DNA of 63,538 nucleotides from positions 1 through 63,538 of the forward strand of contig MPUH01000347.1 of NCBI GenBank assembly GCA_001970955.1, given 5' to 3'. The first letter of the stretch is position 1, and each line of letters begins with the position of its first letter. A program made the translations under genes and the position numbers. This DNA comes from Stentor coeruleus. Lineage: Eukaryota > Ciliophora > Heterotrichea > Heterotrichida > Stentoridae. Below, in pieces: positions 29,626 through 39,897 of this stretch. The notes beneath the pieces are model-generated. The model did no database searches. It saw nothing but the letters and a program-made list of their open reading frames with translations, and was not told the DNA's origin.

Positions 29626-30702
29626 ATGGGAAGTATCTGTTCATCATATTTCACAAATATATCCACTTCTAGTATGAATAACGAGAGTTATAGCTTATAT
29701 CCATCTTTTGAGAATTCTAAATACTTGCAACTCAAGCATTTTCATTATCTAACAACTTTAGGTGAAGGATCTTTTGGTAAAGTAATCCTTGTTAGAAGAA
29801 AAAGCAATGAACGTTTATATGCGATAAAACTTATTAATACAGATCGGCTGATTGATTTGAGGAAAAGGGAATATGCTATGTTTGAAAGACAAGTTTTAGT
29901 TGAATTTCAGAACCCATTTATTGTCAAACTTCATCATATATTTGAAAGCTCGGGGAAACTATGTTTTGTCCTTGATTTTATGCAAGGAGGAAATCTTGGA
30001 TTTCACTTGAAAAGACATAATAGGTTTAACAATAGTGTTGTTGCGTTTTTCGCTGCTGAAGTTATTGTGGCGTTGGAGATACTTCATAAAAGGGAATTTA
30101 TTTATCGAGACTTAAAACCAGAGAATATTTTATTAGACATTGATGGACATATAAAACTTGCTGATTTTAACTTAAGCACAACTATAGAGGATTTAAATGA
30201 TAGTATCTGTGGCTCACCTGAATATGCAGCTCCAGAAGTACTTAGTGGTGAAATCCAAGGTATTGAGCTAGATTTTTGGGGTTTTGGTGTGCTTCTTTAT
30301 CACATGCTCCAAGGCACAACACCTTTTCGAGCGAGTTCTTATTTTGATATCTGTAAGAACATCTTATTAAGTAAATACAATTTTACTTCAAATTTTGATA
30401 AAAATGCAATTGACTTGATTAGTAAATTATTAATGGCTAACCCGAAAGAAAGATTAACTGACCATATGTCAATAAAAAACCACAAGTTCTTCGCAGATGT
30501 CGACTGGGCCTCAGTCGAAGCACGGAGCCTTGAATCGCCAATAAAACTTCGAGTCGAAAACCCTCTGGACCTAAAATATTTCCCCAAAAAAAAGTACCCT
30601 TCTATGATTTTCTCAGCACAAGGCGAATTGGATGTAAACCAAAACGACCAAAGCAATTATAGTCAATTTAGTGACTTTTCATATAATTCTGAGATAAATT
30701 AG
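29626..30702 (+). CDS. AGC-family protein kinase with altered DFG (DFN)
   Basis: This 358-aa protein starts MGSICSS (myristoylation/palmitoylation signal). It has GEGSFG (46-51), K68, YRDLKPEN (160-167), then DFN instead of DFG (180-182), and CGSPEYAAPEVL (195-206). The C-terminus has SDFSY, like the hydrophobic motif of AGC kinases (FxxF-S/T-Y). The catalytic Asp of HRD and the Mg-binding Asp of DFG are both present. The Gly-to-Asn change at DFG position 3 is unusual and may alter the inactive conformation. The gene converges with the VHS-like gene, the two stops being 14 bp apart. Confidence 0.9.
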   Translation: MGSICSSYFTNISTSSMNNESYSLYPSFENSKYLQLKHFHYLTTLGEGSFGKVILVRRKSNERLYAIKLINTDRLIDLRKREYAMFERQVLVEFQNPFIVKLHHIFESSGKLCFVLDFMQGGNLGFHLKRHNRFNNSVVAFFAAEVIVALEILHKREFIYRDLKPENILLDIDGHIKLADFNLSTTIEDLNDSICGSPEYAAPEVLSGEIQGIELDFWGFGVLLYHMLQGTTPFRASSYFDICKNILLSKYNFTSNFDKNAIDLISKLLMANPKERLTDHMSIKNHKFFADVDWASVEARSLESPIKLRVENPLDLKYFPKKKYPSMIFSAQGELDVNQNDQSNYSQFSDFSYNSEIN

Positions 30703-30716
30703 TTAAGAAATTATAT

Positions 30717-32390
30717 TTATTCACCATTTATCAGATCTATTTTTTCTATATCAGGATTTGTTGGAATATTTAAAAAAGTTCTTTCAGTTCTGCTTTTTGA
30801 CCTTCGACCAAGTTTATATGTTGTATTAGGAATTTGTTTTATTTCCTCATCACATATAGAAGGACGCTCGCTTTCTGAATCACTCATTGTATAAAAAGGT
30901 TGTGTTCCAAGGTTTTTAGGTTTGATGTATATAAAACTTGGGATTTTATTAGTAAAGTCTATAGAGTTTTTTTTCTTCAGATCTTTGATTATTTCTATAA
31001 GAGCGAGTTCGTTGGTTTTAGTTTTTTCTAATTCGAACTTTAGAGTTTGATTACTGTATAGTAACAATACATTTCCATTTTCTATGTGTTCGAGAGTTTT
31101 TTTTAGTTTATTGATTTCTTCTTCTGATTCTCTGTTCATTTTGTCCATTTGGTCAATGTTTATTTTGTATACACTATTTTGGTATTTTAAAGCCTCGTTT
31201 TCTTTGACCAGGCTGCTGTTTTCACTGGAGATAGTGTAGAGCATGCTTTTGGTTTTTTTTAGACACTTTTCTAACTCTTGAATATTTTGTCCTAATTCTT
31301 TTGCCTTTGCTTCAAATATTTCCTTATCGTCAAGTAAAATTATGTATTTTTCTTGCATGTTTTTCAAGTCAATTTTGTAAGTGTTTAGAAGTTCTTTTGA
31401 ATCAACAAGTTCTTCTTTTACTTTAACTAGTTCCCCTGATTCCTTACAATGACTAGGGCAAAACCCATGTTCATTACATATTTTCTCACAATCCAAAAAA
31501 AAATCCTGAAAATCCACTCCAGAATCGAAATCACTAAAAGAATCATTCATTGGTAAAACTTTAGGAAAAGGGTCCTCAACTAATTCCACAAATTTCACTT
31601 CATTCCTAGCACTCAAAGGAACAAACCCTGCAGATTTCCACTTAGTAAACATTTTTCTAGCCTCTTCAATTTGATTCAACACAAACTCAATCAACTCTTT
31701 ATTTTTTTGCGACATCCCCATCTGTTCTGAAATTTCTTTTTCTAACACTTTTTTATATGAATTCAATATTTTTTTTAACCCCAGCGTTTTTTCTTTACAA
31801 TCATTGTTTATAGATTTAACAAACTCTTTACATAATTTCCTCACTCTATGCAAATCCCGTTTTGTCACATTTTTCTCATTGAAATCACATGATTTTAAAA
31901 AAAACGAAGGAGGAAACTCGATATCTTTAAGTTTAAGACTTCGATAAACTGTTGAATATTTAGTCTCTTTACCTCGAGCATCTTTAGCATAGATTTCTCC
32001 CCAGTTTTCTATACATTGTAGCATAATTATAATAATTTTAAATGCACTATTATCAGAATCTTGTAGTGCTGATAACCAAAGATCAAAACCTTTGCATTCG
32101 GATTGGAAAATTATCAGCTCTGGGACTTTTTTGATGATTTTTTTATGTGTAAATGAGATTATGTTTGGTATTTGACTTTGCATTAGCGATCTTAATGCTC
32201 GGACTGCTTGGAGTTTTTGAAGATTACTTCGGCTATCGGAAAAAAGAACTTTTTTTAGTAGCTCTAAGATATCTTTTAAAGTATCTTCTGAGAGAGAATG
32301 AAGTAAACTGATAAGCTTTGAAAGGTTTTTATCTGGTTCTATAGAATCGATCATACTAAGAATTAAGGACTTTGCTTCATTGTTTTGCAT
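30717..32390 (-). CDS. VHS-like domain protein with long coiled coil
   Basis: This 557-aa protein has an N-terminal helical superhelix (about residues 1-165) with a VHS/ENTH-like end: SAFKIIIIMLQCIENWGEIY...YSTVYRSLKLKDIEFP. It matches the ...LIQxWA..F...Y..LKxxGVxFP pattern of VHS domains. A short helical segment (about 190-260), a linker with a Cys/His group (about 300-320) and a long coiled coil (330-500) follow. VHS proteins sort ubiquitinated or sorting-signal cargo on endosomes. The Ser/Arg-rich C-terminus lacks a recognised motif. ATG 32388-32390. Confidence 0.65.
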   Translation of the reverse strand: MQNNEAKSLILSMIDSIEPDKNLSKLISLLHSLSEDTLKDILELLKKVLFSDSRSNLQKLQAVRALRSLMQSQIPNIISFTHKKIIKKVPELIIFQSECKGFDLWLSALQDSDNSAFKIIIIMLQCIENWGEIYAKDARGKETKYSTVYRSLKLKDIEFPPSFFLKSCDFNEKNVTKRDLHRVRKLCKEFVKSINNDCKEKTLGLKKILNSYKKVLEKEISEQMGMSQKNKELIEFVLNQIEEARKMFTKWKSAGFVPLSARNEVKFVELVEDPFPKVLPMNDSFSDFDSGVDFQDFFLDCEKICNEHGFCPSHCKESGELVKVKEELVDSKELLNTYKIDLKNMQEKYIILLDDKEIFEAKAKELGQNIQELEKCLKKTKSMLYTISSENSSLVKENEALKYQNSVYKINIDQMDKMNRESEEEINKLKKTLEHIENGNVLLLYSNQTLKFELEKTKTNELALIEIIKDLKKKNSIDFTNKIPSFIYIKPKNLGTQPFYTMSDSESERPSICDEEIKQIPNTTYKLGRRSKSRTERTFLNIPTNPDIEKIDLINGE

Positions 32391-32619
32391 TTTTATATAA
32401 AATGCTTTTATAAGTTTATCGATATAAAATCCCTGAAAGATGGTACAGGAGTTACATTTTATATAATTCGTCTTGTATTTTCACACAAAGTGTAGATTGT
32501 ATTCAAATTTTAACTCTTTGTTTTTCATGTTTTTTTAAAGGAAAATATTGATGATTATTGTTATATTAAAATAATCATATCTCATAACACAAATATACTA
32601 TATTAATGAATAACTATTA

Positions 32620-35600
32620 TCAATGCTTATTTTTCTTATGTATCCCAGTCTCCCCAACTCTTGGGTGTTTAGGCAACTTAAAATTCTCCTGACAATTCTC
32701 TGTATCCAATAAAACTTTCTTATGTCCTCCTTTATAAATATAAGAAATCGCTTTAATCGTACTATCAACAATCGAATCTTCTTCTAATGTACAAACAACC
32801 TTAGGCAAACTAAAGACAAAATTCGTTATCTTAGCCAAACCATCAGTCAAATTTTCAACTTCTTCTTCCAACTCTTGACATTTAATCCCTTCATCACAAA
32901 CTATTTTCTCATATTCCTCATTTTTATTCTTCAAATTCTCTAAATCCTCAGCATTTCTTTTCAATTCTTCATTAAGTTTATTATTAACATTTTTCAACAT
33001 CAAAAAGTCTTCTTTTTTTAAAATAATTTCATCACCATCATGAATGTTTTTATATTTATCATAAGCTATAGCTTGCCAACATATTCTAAGTTCATCTCTA
33101 AGAGAATTTGCTTCATTTTGTAAACCTAAACATTTTCTACGCATGTTTTCTAAAGCTTCTTCAGCTCGATTGTAATATTCTAAACTACATTCTTTTATGT
33201 TTTCAAGTTCTTTTTCTTTTTGTTGAAGATTTGCTTTTAGGATTTTAGTTTCAGATTGATCAGGTTCTTGGTCTTTAAGTTTTTTAACTTCGTTTTTTAG
33301 GTCGATTATTGTTGAGTTTTTTTCTTCGATGCATTTTCTCCATGTTAGAATTTCGTTTTTTGTTGATGCGAATGATGATTTTGTTGTTTTGAGGATTTCA
33401 AGGTTTTTTTGACTTTCTTCTTTTAGAGAAGAGTTTTCGTCTTGGAGGTATTTAAGCTCGTTTCGTAGTTGGTCGACTGTGTAGAGAGGAACGTGAGATG
33501 AATGCATTTTGCCTAAGGAGTTGGAAAGTTCAGCATTTTTTTGAGTGAGGCTTAGGTTTAGTTCTTGGAAAGAGTTGAGGGATGATTTGGTTTGAGTGAG
33601 TTCTTTTTGCACTTCTTTATATTTAGACTCTAAATCTTCAGATACAATTTTATGCATATTCAAAGAACTTAATTCTTCTTCTAAAATTTTTATCTTGCTT
33701 TTAGCTGAACTCAATTTCCCATCACGATCAGTTAGTATTACAGTAAACTCATTACGTAAAGTTTCCAAACATTCTCCTATTTCTTGCTGTTGGACAATTG
33801 AATATTCTAATCTTTCTTGTAACTCCTCATTAGTTTTTTTTAATTCCTCATTTTCTATACAAACTCCTTGAAGTTCCTCAACATCTTTTTGTAATTTTCC
33901 AACATTTTCACAATATTTTTCTGAAGATGACTTGTAAATCTCAATTTCTTTTATAAGATCATCTTTTATAGAATTCATGTTTTTTAATGTTTCTTGCAAT
34001 GATTTATTCTCTTGTATAAGAGTTTCAGATATAGATTTTTCTGTCTCTAGTTGGATTGAAAGGTTTGTATAAGCGGATTTATTAGTATCTAAAGTATCGG
34101 AAACACTTTTAAATGCTTTTAATAAAGACTCATGCTCAGAAATAATATATTTAATAGAACAGTGATCTTTGATTAGGGATGAATGATCATTTTGTAAGTC
34201 CTGAAATGCATTTTGCAAGTGATTTAGGTGACTATTAAGCTCTGTATTCTTTTCTATATACTCATCAAGAATATTTTTTAAAGATTGTATTTCTTGATCC
34301 TTTTTATATAATTCAGATTTCAATGTCTGAGTTTCTTGGGTCATTTTTTCAATGTTTTCTTTATACATACCAAGCTCTAGAACAGACTGATCTTTGTACT
34401 TTTTTTCAATATCAGCATTAATTTCATATTCCTCTTTGAATTTCTTATACTCATCATTTAGTTTCTGATTCTCATTTTTTACAAAATAAATGTTTTCATT
34501 TATCAATTTATTTTCTTCAACAAGCTTGAAGTTGTTTTCACTTAAATCTTGGATTTTTAAAAGCAAGTTCTCATTATATTCCATGCTATTGCATTGTTCA
34601 CTTATAAGTTTCTTATACTTATCTTTGTATTTTATTAGCTTTGAGCATTGATTTTTTAATTCACAGTTTTCTGTTAAGAGAAGTTCAATATTTTTATTTA
34701 CCTCAGCCAGTTTCTCATTATAAATTCTAATTGACTCAACAAGTCTATCATTTTCATCAGTATTACTAAAATTTTTTTTTTCATCCATAAAGGTTTTTAT
34801 TTTTTCAACCTCTTCTTTAGAATTCTTCAGTTCTTCAGCCAATTTGCAAGAAATCCCTTCTAAATAATACATTTTTGTACTATTCTCGCTTTCAGTAATT
34901 TTCCAATTAATCTCAGCTCTAAGCCTCTCGTTTTCCAAATACATCTTCGCTATTATCGGGTTATTCTCAACTTCATCCCTTAAAATCTGAATTTCCTTAT
35001 TCAACTCATCAAAATCCTCCCCTTTATTCAAACTATTTGCCTGTAATCTTCCTATCGTCGCATCCCTAAATTTCACTATCATCTTACCATGATTAACTTT
35101 TTTCTCTAACTTATCAACAACATTATTCAAACTCATAATCATCGAATCTTTTTCCTTTATTTCATTTTTATGCATCTCATTATCTTGTTTTTTTAATTTT
35201 AAAACCCTATCCAATATCGAATAAACATTTTCTTTTACCCCATTTTCATTAACATCTTCTATATTTTCATCATTAAATATACACTTTTTTCCTTGTAATT
35301 CTTCTTTTAATCTTTTAATCTCAAGTTTCAATAAACATATAGTATTAGATGATTCTTCTTCATTAATCACAGCCAAGTTTTTGATCTGTTTAGCTCTTTG
35401 GGCAAATTTAAGTGTTGATAAAGTTTCAAATGCCGCTGATGCTGCTGGACTTATATTAGCAACTAAACTTGTCTTAGAATTCCCCCCTAAAGAATCCTTA
35501 AGTAAAAAAGTTAGTTTTGAATCTCTATAATGTACATGCCTTGATTTCCCTTCTGATATATCAACTAAAGAATTTATAACATTCCCTAAAGCAGATAAAG

Positions 35601-36420
35601 ATTTGTTTATCATCCCAGCTTCCTTAAGCCTTTCTCCAGCACAATCAGTAGCTTTTTGTCTTTCACTTCCAGCAAGGTCAATAAGATGAAATCGACTAGT
35701 CACATATTTATTTATCCCATCTTGGGTTATTTTACTTTCAACAATCAAAGTAAAAACTGAATGCGATCTTGAACTTTCTTTATTCATAGATGTCGAGGCA
35801 ACATGTCTGTTAGAAGTACCGATTTTAAGTAAATTATAAGTTTCTTCAGCATTTAAAACTATTTCTTCAATAAGCCCTTCAACATAAACTCCTCTTTTCA
35901 TATCTTCTCTTATTTGTAAATTTTGTGGATTTGGGTCGAGTAAGTCATTGATTTGTTCTTGATAGATTTCTAGATATGAACATTTTACTAGAAACTCAGC
36001 TTCATAATTTGAACTGTTTTCAAAAACTTTAGAAAAAATGTACTCGAAACACCTTGGGAGAAGTCCTCGATTAGGATTTTCTGAAGAAAATTTGTAATCA
36101 GAACTATCGATATTAGGCCCAAGGATTGTAAAAGTTTTCCCTGCACCTGTTTGCCCATATGCAAATATTGTCCCATTATATCCTGTTAAGCAAGAATCTG
36201 CTATTGGTCTAGCAACTTTTTCAAAAACGTCTTTTTGGTCGATTTCTTCTCCGGCGATATAGTCAAATGTAAAGGTTTTTTGATCAGATTTTATATCGAG
36301 GGATAAAGTTCGACATGGGTCTGAGGTTGTTTGGATTAGTTTTAAACCTTCGAGACGCTCACGGTCATTTAAGGGACGTATACGAATTGACACTTTTATG
36401 TTGTCTTTTTGGTCACCCAT
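32620..36420 (-). CDS. Kinesin, N-terminal motor with long coiled coil (kinesin-12/KIF15-like)
   Basis: This 1266-aa protein has an N-terminal kinesin motor (about residues 6-355): SIRIRPLNDRE, P-loop GQTGAGKT (89-96), SSRSH, LIDLAGSERQKATD, RDSKLTFLLKDSLGGN, and SPAASAAFETLSTLKFAQRAKQIKN at the motor/neck border. The rest, about 900 residues, is nearly continuous coiled coil. The motor's LAGSERQK...LKEAG(M/N)IN(K/R)SLS(A/C)LG and the ...RAKxIKNxAVxNE sequence resemble KIF15, but family assignment by eye is tentative. It should walk to microtubule plus ends. Confidence 0.93.
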   Translation of the reverse strand: MGDQKDNIKVSIRIRPLNDRERLEGLKLIQTTSDPCRTLSLDIKSDQKTFTFDYIAGEEIDQKDVFEKVARPIADSCLTGYNGTIFAYGQTGAGKTFTILGPNIDSSDYKFSSENPNRGLLPRCFEYIFSKVFENSSNYEAEFLVKCSYLEIYQEQINDLLDPNPQNLQIREDMKRGVYVEGLIEEIVLNAEETYNLLKIGTSNRHVASTSMNKESSRSHSVFTLIVESKITQDGINKYVTSRFHLIDLAGSERQKATDCAGERLKEAGMINKSLSALGNVINSLVDISEGKSRHVHYRDSKLTFLLKDSLGGNSKTSLVANISPAASAAFETLSTLKFAQRAKQIKNLAVINEEESSNTICLLKLEIKRLKEELQGKKCIFNDENIEDVNENGVKENVYSILDRVLKLKKQDNEMHKNEIKEKDSMIMSLNNVVDKLEKKVNHGKMIVKFRDATIGRLQANSLNKGEDFDELNKEIQILRDEVENNPIIAKMYLENERLRAEINWKITESENSTKMYYLEGISCKLAEELKNSKEEVEKIKTFMDEKKNFSNTDENDRLVESIRIYNEKLAEVNKNIELLLTENCELKNQCSKLIKYKDKYKKLISEQCNSMEYNENLLLKIQDLSENNFKLVEENKLINENIYFVKNENQKLNDEYKKFKEEYEINADIEKKYKDQSVLELGMYKENIEKMTQETQTLKSELYKKDQEIQSLKNILDEYIEKNTELNSHLNHLQNAFQDLQNDHSSLIKDHCSIKYIISEHESLLKAFKSVSDTLDTNKSAYTNLSIQLETEKSISETLIQENKSLQETLKNMNSIKDDLIKEIEIYKSSSEKYCENVGKLQKDVEELQGVCIENEELKKTNEELQERLEYSIVQQQEIGECLETLRNEFTVILTDRDGKLSSAKSKIKILEEELSSLNMHKIVSEDLESKYKEVQKELTQTKSSLNSFQELNLSLTQKNAELSNSLGKMHSSHVPLYTVDQLRNELKYLQDENSSLKEESQKNLEILKTTKSSFASTKNEILTWRKCIEEKNSTIIDLKNEVKKLKDQEPDQSETKILKANLQQKEKELENIKECSLEYYNRAEEALENMRRKCLGLQNEANSLRDELRICWQAIAYDKYKNIHDGDEIILKKEDFLMLKNVNNKLNEELKRNAEDLENLKNKNEEYEKIVCDEGIKCQELEEEVENLTDGLAKITNFVFSLPKVVCTLEEDSIVDSTIKAISYIYKGGHKKVLLDTENCQENFKLPKHPRVGETGIHKKNKH

Positions 36421-37003
36421 TTGAATTATGAACCAGCGCCAAATAAATATGAACTTTAGCAGGTGGGATAGAGAAAATTAGATGATGATAAGGAATTGTG
36501 AGGATTTTAAAGGTGGAAGATTTTGGATAAGTGGATAGGGAATTTTACTTAAGGGTAATAGGGATTAGGTTTTTTTATGTTTGATTTGAGGTTTTTTGAG
36601 GTTAAGGGATTAGAGTTATTGGAGAAGTTTATTTGTAATTGGGAAATGCTGTGGATGGATCATGGTGATAGGGTTATGATGTAGTTAAATAATGATTAGG
36701 ATATTGTATTAGAAATAGGTTGAGAAATTTTTTACAGAGTTTTGAAAATGTTATGATTTATTGTTATGATGATATAGTTTATGCATTTTCCATACGTTTT
36801 TATCATCAAATAATTTTTCTAACCATAAAAAACAATTTCTTAAAATGTCCCCTTTAAATTACTCAATATACAAAAAATACCATAAAAACCTCATCTCCAC
36901 AATAACGATTTACTCACCCATAATAAAAAAACTTATCTCAAAACTCAATCTAAAAAAAAATTTAACAAGCATTTATTACAATAACTATCATATCCCCAAC
37001 AAC
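36421..37003. other. Intergenic region, two minus-strand genes
   Basis: G/T-rich on the plus strand upstream of the kinesin start (36421-36760), then A/C-rich (36860-37000) downstream of the PH-CAMK kinase. The plus-strand ORF from 36845 is AT-driven and overlaps the kinase end, so I do not accept it. Confidence 0.4.
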
Positions 37004-38320
37004 TCATTTGCACTTCTGGGTTTTTTTCTCATCAAAGCTTTGTTTATTCATAAAACTCGATCCACAAACAATAGAATTCAATCCAATATCATAAGTCAAA
37101 GGTGTTATCATTTCACAATATTTTTTTCTTTCATTTTCAAAAATCCAAGGATGCTTCAACGCTTCTTCTGCTGAAATCCTTGATATTGGATCTGGGTTCA
37201 TAAGTCTTTTAATAAAATCAATCCCATGTTCAGAAACATTTCCCCAGTATTTTGATGGAAAAGTAACCTTGCATTCTTTGTTTTTAATTAGAATTTCGCC
37301 AATGTTTTTTCCATTAAAAGGTGAGTATCCACCTAGGATTATGTATAAAATAACCCCTGCACTAAAAATGTCTACTTTGCTTGTGTAGGATTTTTGATTG
37401 AAAATTTCTGGGGCTACATATCCTGGAGAACCACTTCGGAATATTTGTTCATCGCCGATTATACAAGATAGTCCGAAATCACATATTTTGAACTCGAATT
37501 CGCTATCGGATTTTTTCATTAAAAGGTTCTCAGGTTTGAGGTCTCTGTGAATTATCATGTTGTTATGTAAGTACTGAAGGACTTCTAGTAAATTAACCAT
37601 AAACTTCGCTGACACCAACTCATTAAAACGGGTTCTTTTCTGCATCCTATTAAGCAAATCTCCTGCAGGCATATAATCCATAACCAAACTCACAACACTT
37701 TCTGATTCATACACCTTATGTAAATTCACAACATTTTGATGATAAATTTTTCTCATAATATCAATCTCATTTATAACCGACTGTATCCCTCTAGATGTAT
37801 GAAAAATAATATCTTTTGAAATATTTTTAACTGCAAATTGTTCATTTGTAATTAAATCCTGAACCAAATAAACCTGTGCATAATTTCCTTTACCTAATTT
37901 TTTTATCATTGCATAATCTTCTTCAATATCTACCATAATAGCAACTTTACTCAAATTATCAACCCAGTCATTAAGTTCTGATGAATTCTCAGTATAAAAG
38001 TCTTGAAAAAAATCTTTATGGCCTAGTCTGAACCCAAACCTCGCGTCTGAATCAGATTCTTCAGTAAATGGATCTATTTTTTTCCAACAAATTTTAGACA
38101 TGAATTTGGGGGTTTTACCTGATTTTTTCATGTAATACAGATTGGATTTTGTTAGAATAAATAACCTTTGCTTTAATAAGTTGGGTAATAAAAGGATTTT
38201 TAGATGATTTTGGAATATGAAGTTGTTTGAGATGTCATTTTTATAGTCTTCATTTGGAACAGTCCAGAAGTTTCCATTTGGATTCGAATCAGCGTCTATT
38301 TTTGAAAAAATAGATGACAT
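37004..38320 (-). CDS. PH-domain CAMK-family protein kinase
   Basis: This 438-aa protein has an N-terminal PH-like domain (about residues 37-125, with LKQRLFILTKSNLYYM and the C-terminal helix ending ELNDWVDNLSKVA). A CAMK-type kinase follows with LGKGNYAQV, AVKNI, HRDLKPENLL, CDFGLS, SGSPGYVAPEI and GVILYIILGGYSPF. All catalytic residues are present. The PH domain suggests phosphoinositide-dependent targeting. No C-terminal EF hands or autoinhibitory motif are obvious. A decayed copy of its first 90 codons lies at 41277-41544, generated by the tandem segmental duplication. Confidence 0.92.
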   Translation of the reverse strand: MSSIFSKIDADSNPNGNFWTVPNEDYKNDISNNFIFQNHLKILLLPNLLKQRLFILTKSNLYYMKKSGKTPKFMSKICWKKIDPFTEESDSDARFGFRLGHKDFFQDFYTENSSELNDWVDNLSKVAIMVDIEEDYAMIKKLGKGNYAQVYLVQDLITNEQFAVKNISKDIIFHTSRGIQSVINEIDIMRKIYHQNVVNLHKVYESESVVSLVMDYMPAGDLLNRMQKRTRFNELVSAKFMVNLLEVLQYLHNNMIIHRDLKPENLLMKKSDSEFEFKICDFGLSCIIGDEQIFRSGSPGYVAPEIFNQKSYTSKVDIFSAGVILYIILGGYSPFNGKNIGEILIKNKECKVTFPSKYWGNVSEHGIDFIKRLMNPDPISRISAEEALKHPWIFENERKKYCEMITPLTYDIGLNSIVCGSSFMNKQSFDEKKTQKCK

Positions 38321-39024
38321 AGTTTTTATTATAATGTGTAATAATGTCCAGGTAAGTTTAGGGTATTAATGAAATCAAAGGAATGGAGTTATTATGTCTG
38401 AAGAATATTTTTGAAATAATAATAATAAATAATGATTTTACTGAGGAGATGTGATAAAAACTAAGCTTTAATAGGAGTTTATATGAGAACGGTATAAGCA
38501 GACTTGAGAAAATTTTGGGAAATGCATGGGATTTAGTTTTTTAATATTTATAAGGGTGGGATATTAATTTTATATATATAAAGAAAAACGTATTAGGGTT
38601 TTTGGCTATTTTTTTAAGAGAAGGTTTTTGGTTATTTTAGGGGACTTGATTTGATGTATAATTTATATTGGAACTTTAATTGTGGGACTTAAATTATTAG
38701 AGTAATATTTGTTAGTTATACAGCATGATAATTAGTTAGATAAAAGTTTGGCACTATCTTCATGGTTTAATCATAGAGATAATAGTCTTATGATGAAAAA
38801 GCTAGATTTTGTTTTATAATTTATAACAAAAAAAATCATGCATTTTTTACTCTGAATGAGATCTGAAAACTCTTTTTATTGACTAAATCCCTTATGATAA
38901 TTCATAAGATTTTCTTTAAAAATTATGATATCAGCATATTATAAACTTTTAAATATAGGGTGGGATAAAAAATATTATAAAATTCTTAATAAAAACTATA
39001 TATCTATAATATTAGAATAATTTT
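38321..39024. other. Intergenic region (first copy of duplication)
   Basis: This separates the PH-CAMK kinase (minus) from the 290-aa gene (minus). It has a near-identical counterpart at 41545-42181 in the duplicated copy, so it must be part of the duplicated block. G/T-rich on the plus strand near the kinase start. No gene recognised. Confidence 0.4.
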
Positions 39025-39897
39025 TTAAAGGCTATAACTATTACTTTCGATATTTCTTATTTCTCCTTCAAACACTAATCTATTAGGAAAATTATCCCCT
39101 GGGTCTATTCTTAAAGTATTTTTTTCGTGCATCAGAATTGGATGTAGCCCTATCAGCCCATATCCATGTTTTAACCCGGTAACATCAATATAATATTGTA
39201 TTGATTTTGGCAAAAATATATAATTTTCAATCAAATACTGTTTATCAAAAGGGAGAATGCGATGGCCTTTATACAAAAATGGATTATCATTAGAAACTTT
39301 TGTAAGGGTATTACTATAATAAATTAATGCTTTAGTCATAAAAGCTTCTAAAATACTGTTTTGCGTTCCTAAAGTGCCTGGGAAGGAAAATCTAGCTGAA
39401 TTTGATAAAAGGCTGAAACTGAATGGATTAGAGAATACGTTGAAGTATATTGAATTATGATTTGGGTAATCTAAAAGTAGATATTTTTCAAAAGTCCCAA
39501 ATGCATAACGGGATATTTTAGAATTGCGATAATTTTCATTGACTGCACCTGCAGCTACTATGACTATAAAAGTATTTTCAGAAGTAGAGTCATTTGGTAG
39601 GTTTATAATAAGAAACATGTTCATGATAGATGCTCCTATCAGTTTATTGGTATTTTTTTCTCTAATAAGTATTACGCTAACTTGGAATGAATTTTTGTTT
39701 AAGCATAAGTCGATTGTGTTTTTAAATGATCTTCCATTCTCTATAAAAAAATAATTTGCAATTTCTTGAACAATATGACTTCTTAGATTATGCTTAATTT
39801 TTCTTAAATCACTTATTCTCTCCATGTACAAGAGATCTGTAAGGTTTTTAGTAACCTTATGTCTATAAGTGTTTGAATTAGCAGCATTGATAGCCAT
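39025..39897 (-). CDS. Unknown 290-aa protein, copy 1 (GNAT-like features)
   Basis: This 290-aa protein is about 86% identical by eye to the copy at 42182-43054. It shows the features of a GNAT-like acyltransferase fold: a strand-rich core with SVILIREKNTNKLIGAS, a GAVNENYRNSKISRYAFGTFEKYLL segment resembling the acetyl-CoA-binding V-x-x-x-x-R-x-x-G/K region, and SIYF...SNPFSF. The classical Q/RxxGxG/A motif is not obvious, so this is only an inference. Start ATG 39895-39897; stop TAA. An unusually variable patch (residues about 112-119) lies beside this region. Confidence 0.7.
   Translation of the reverse strand: MAINAANSNTYRHKVTKNLTDLLYMERISDLRKIKHNLRSHIVQEIANYFFIENGRSFKNTIDLCLNKNSFQVSVILIREKNTNKLIGASIMNMFLIINLPNDSTSENTFIVIVAAGAVNENYRNSKISRYAFGTFEKYLLLDYPNHNSIYFNVFSNPFSFSLLSNSARFSFPGTLGTQNSILEAFMTKALIYYSNTLTKVSNDNPFLYKGHRILPFDKQYLIENYIFLPKSIQYYIDVTGLKHGYGLIGLHPILMHEKNTLRIDPGDNFPNRLVFEGEIRNIESNSYSL

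Noticed and set aside
36845..37174. Plus-strand ORF at the kinase 3' end
   Set aside because: AT-driven and overlapping the kinase gene, without recognisable features.
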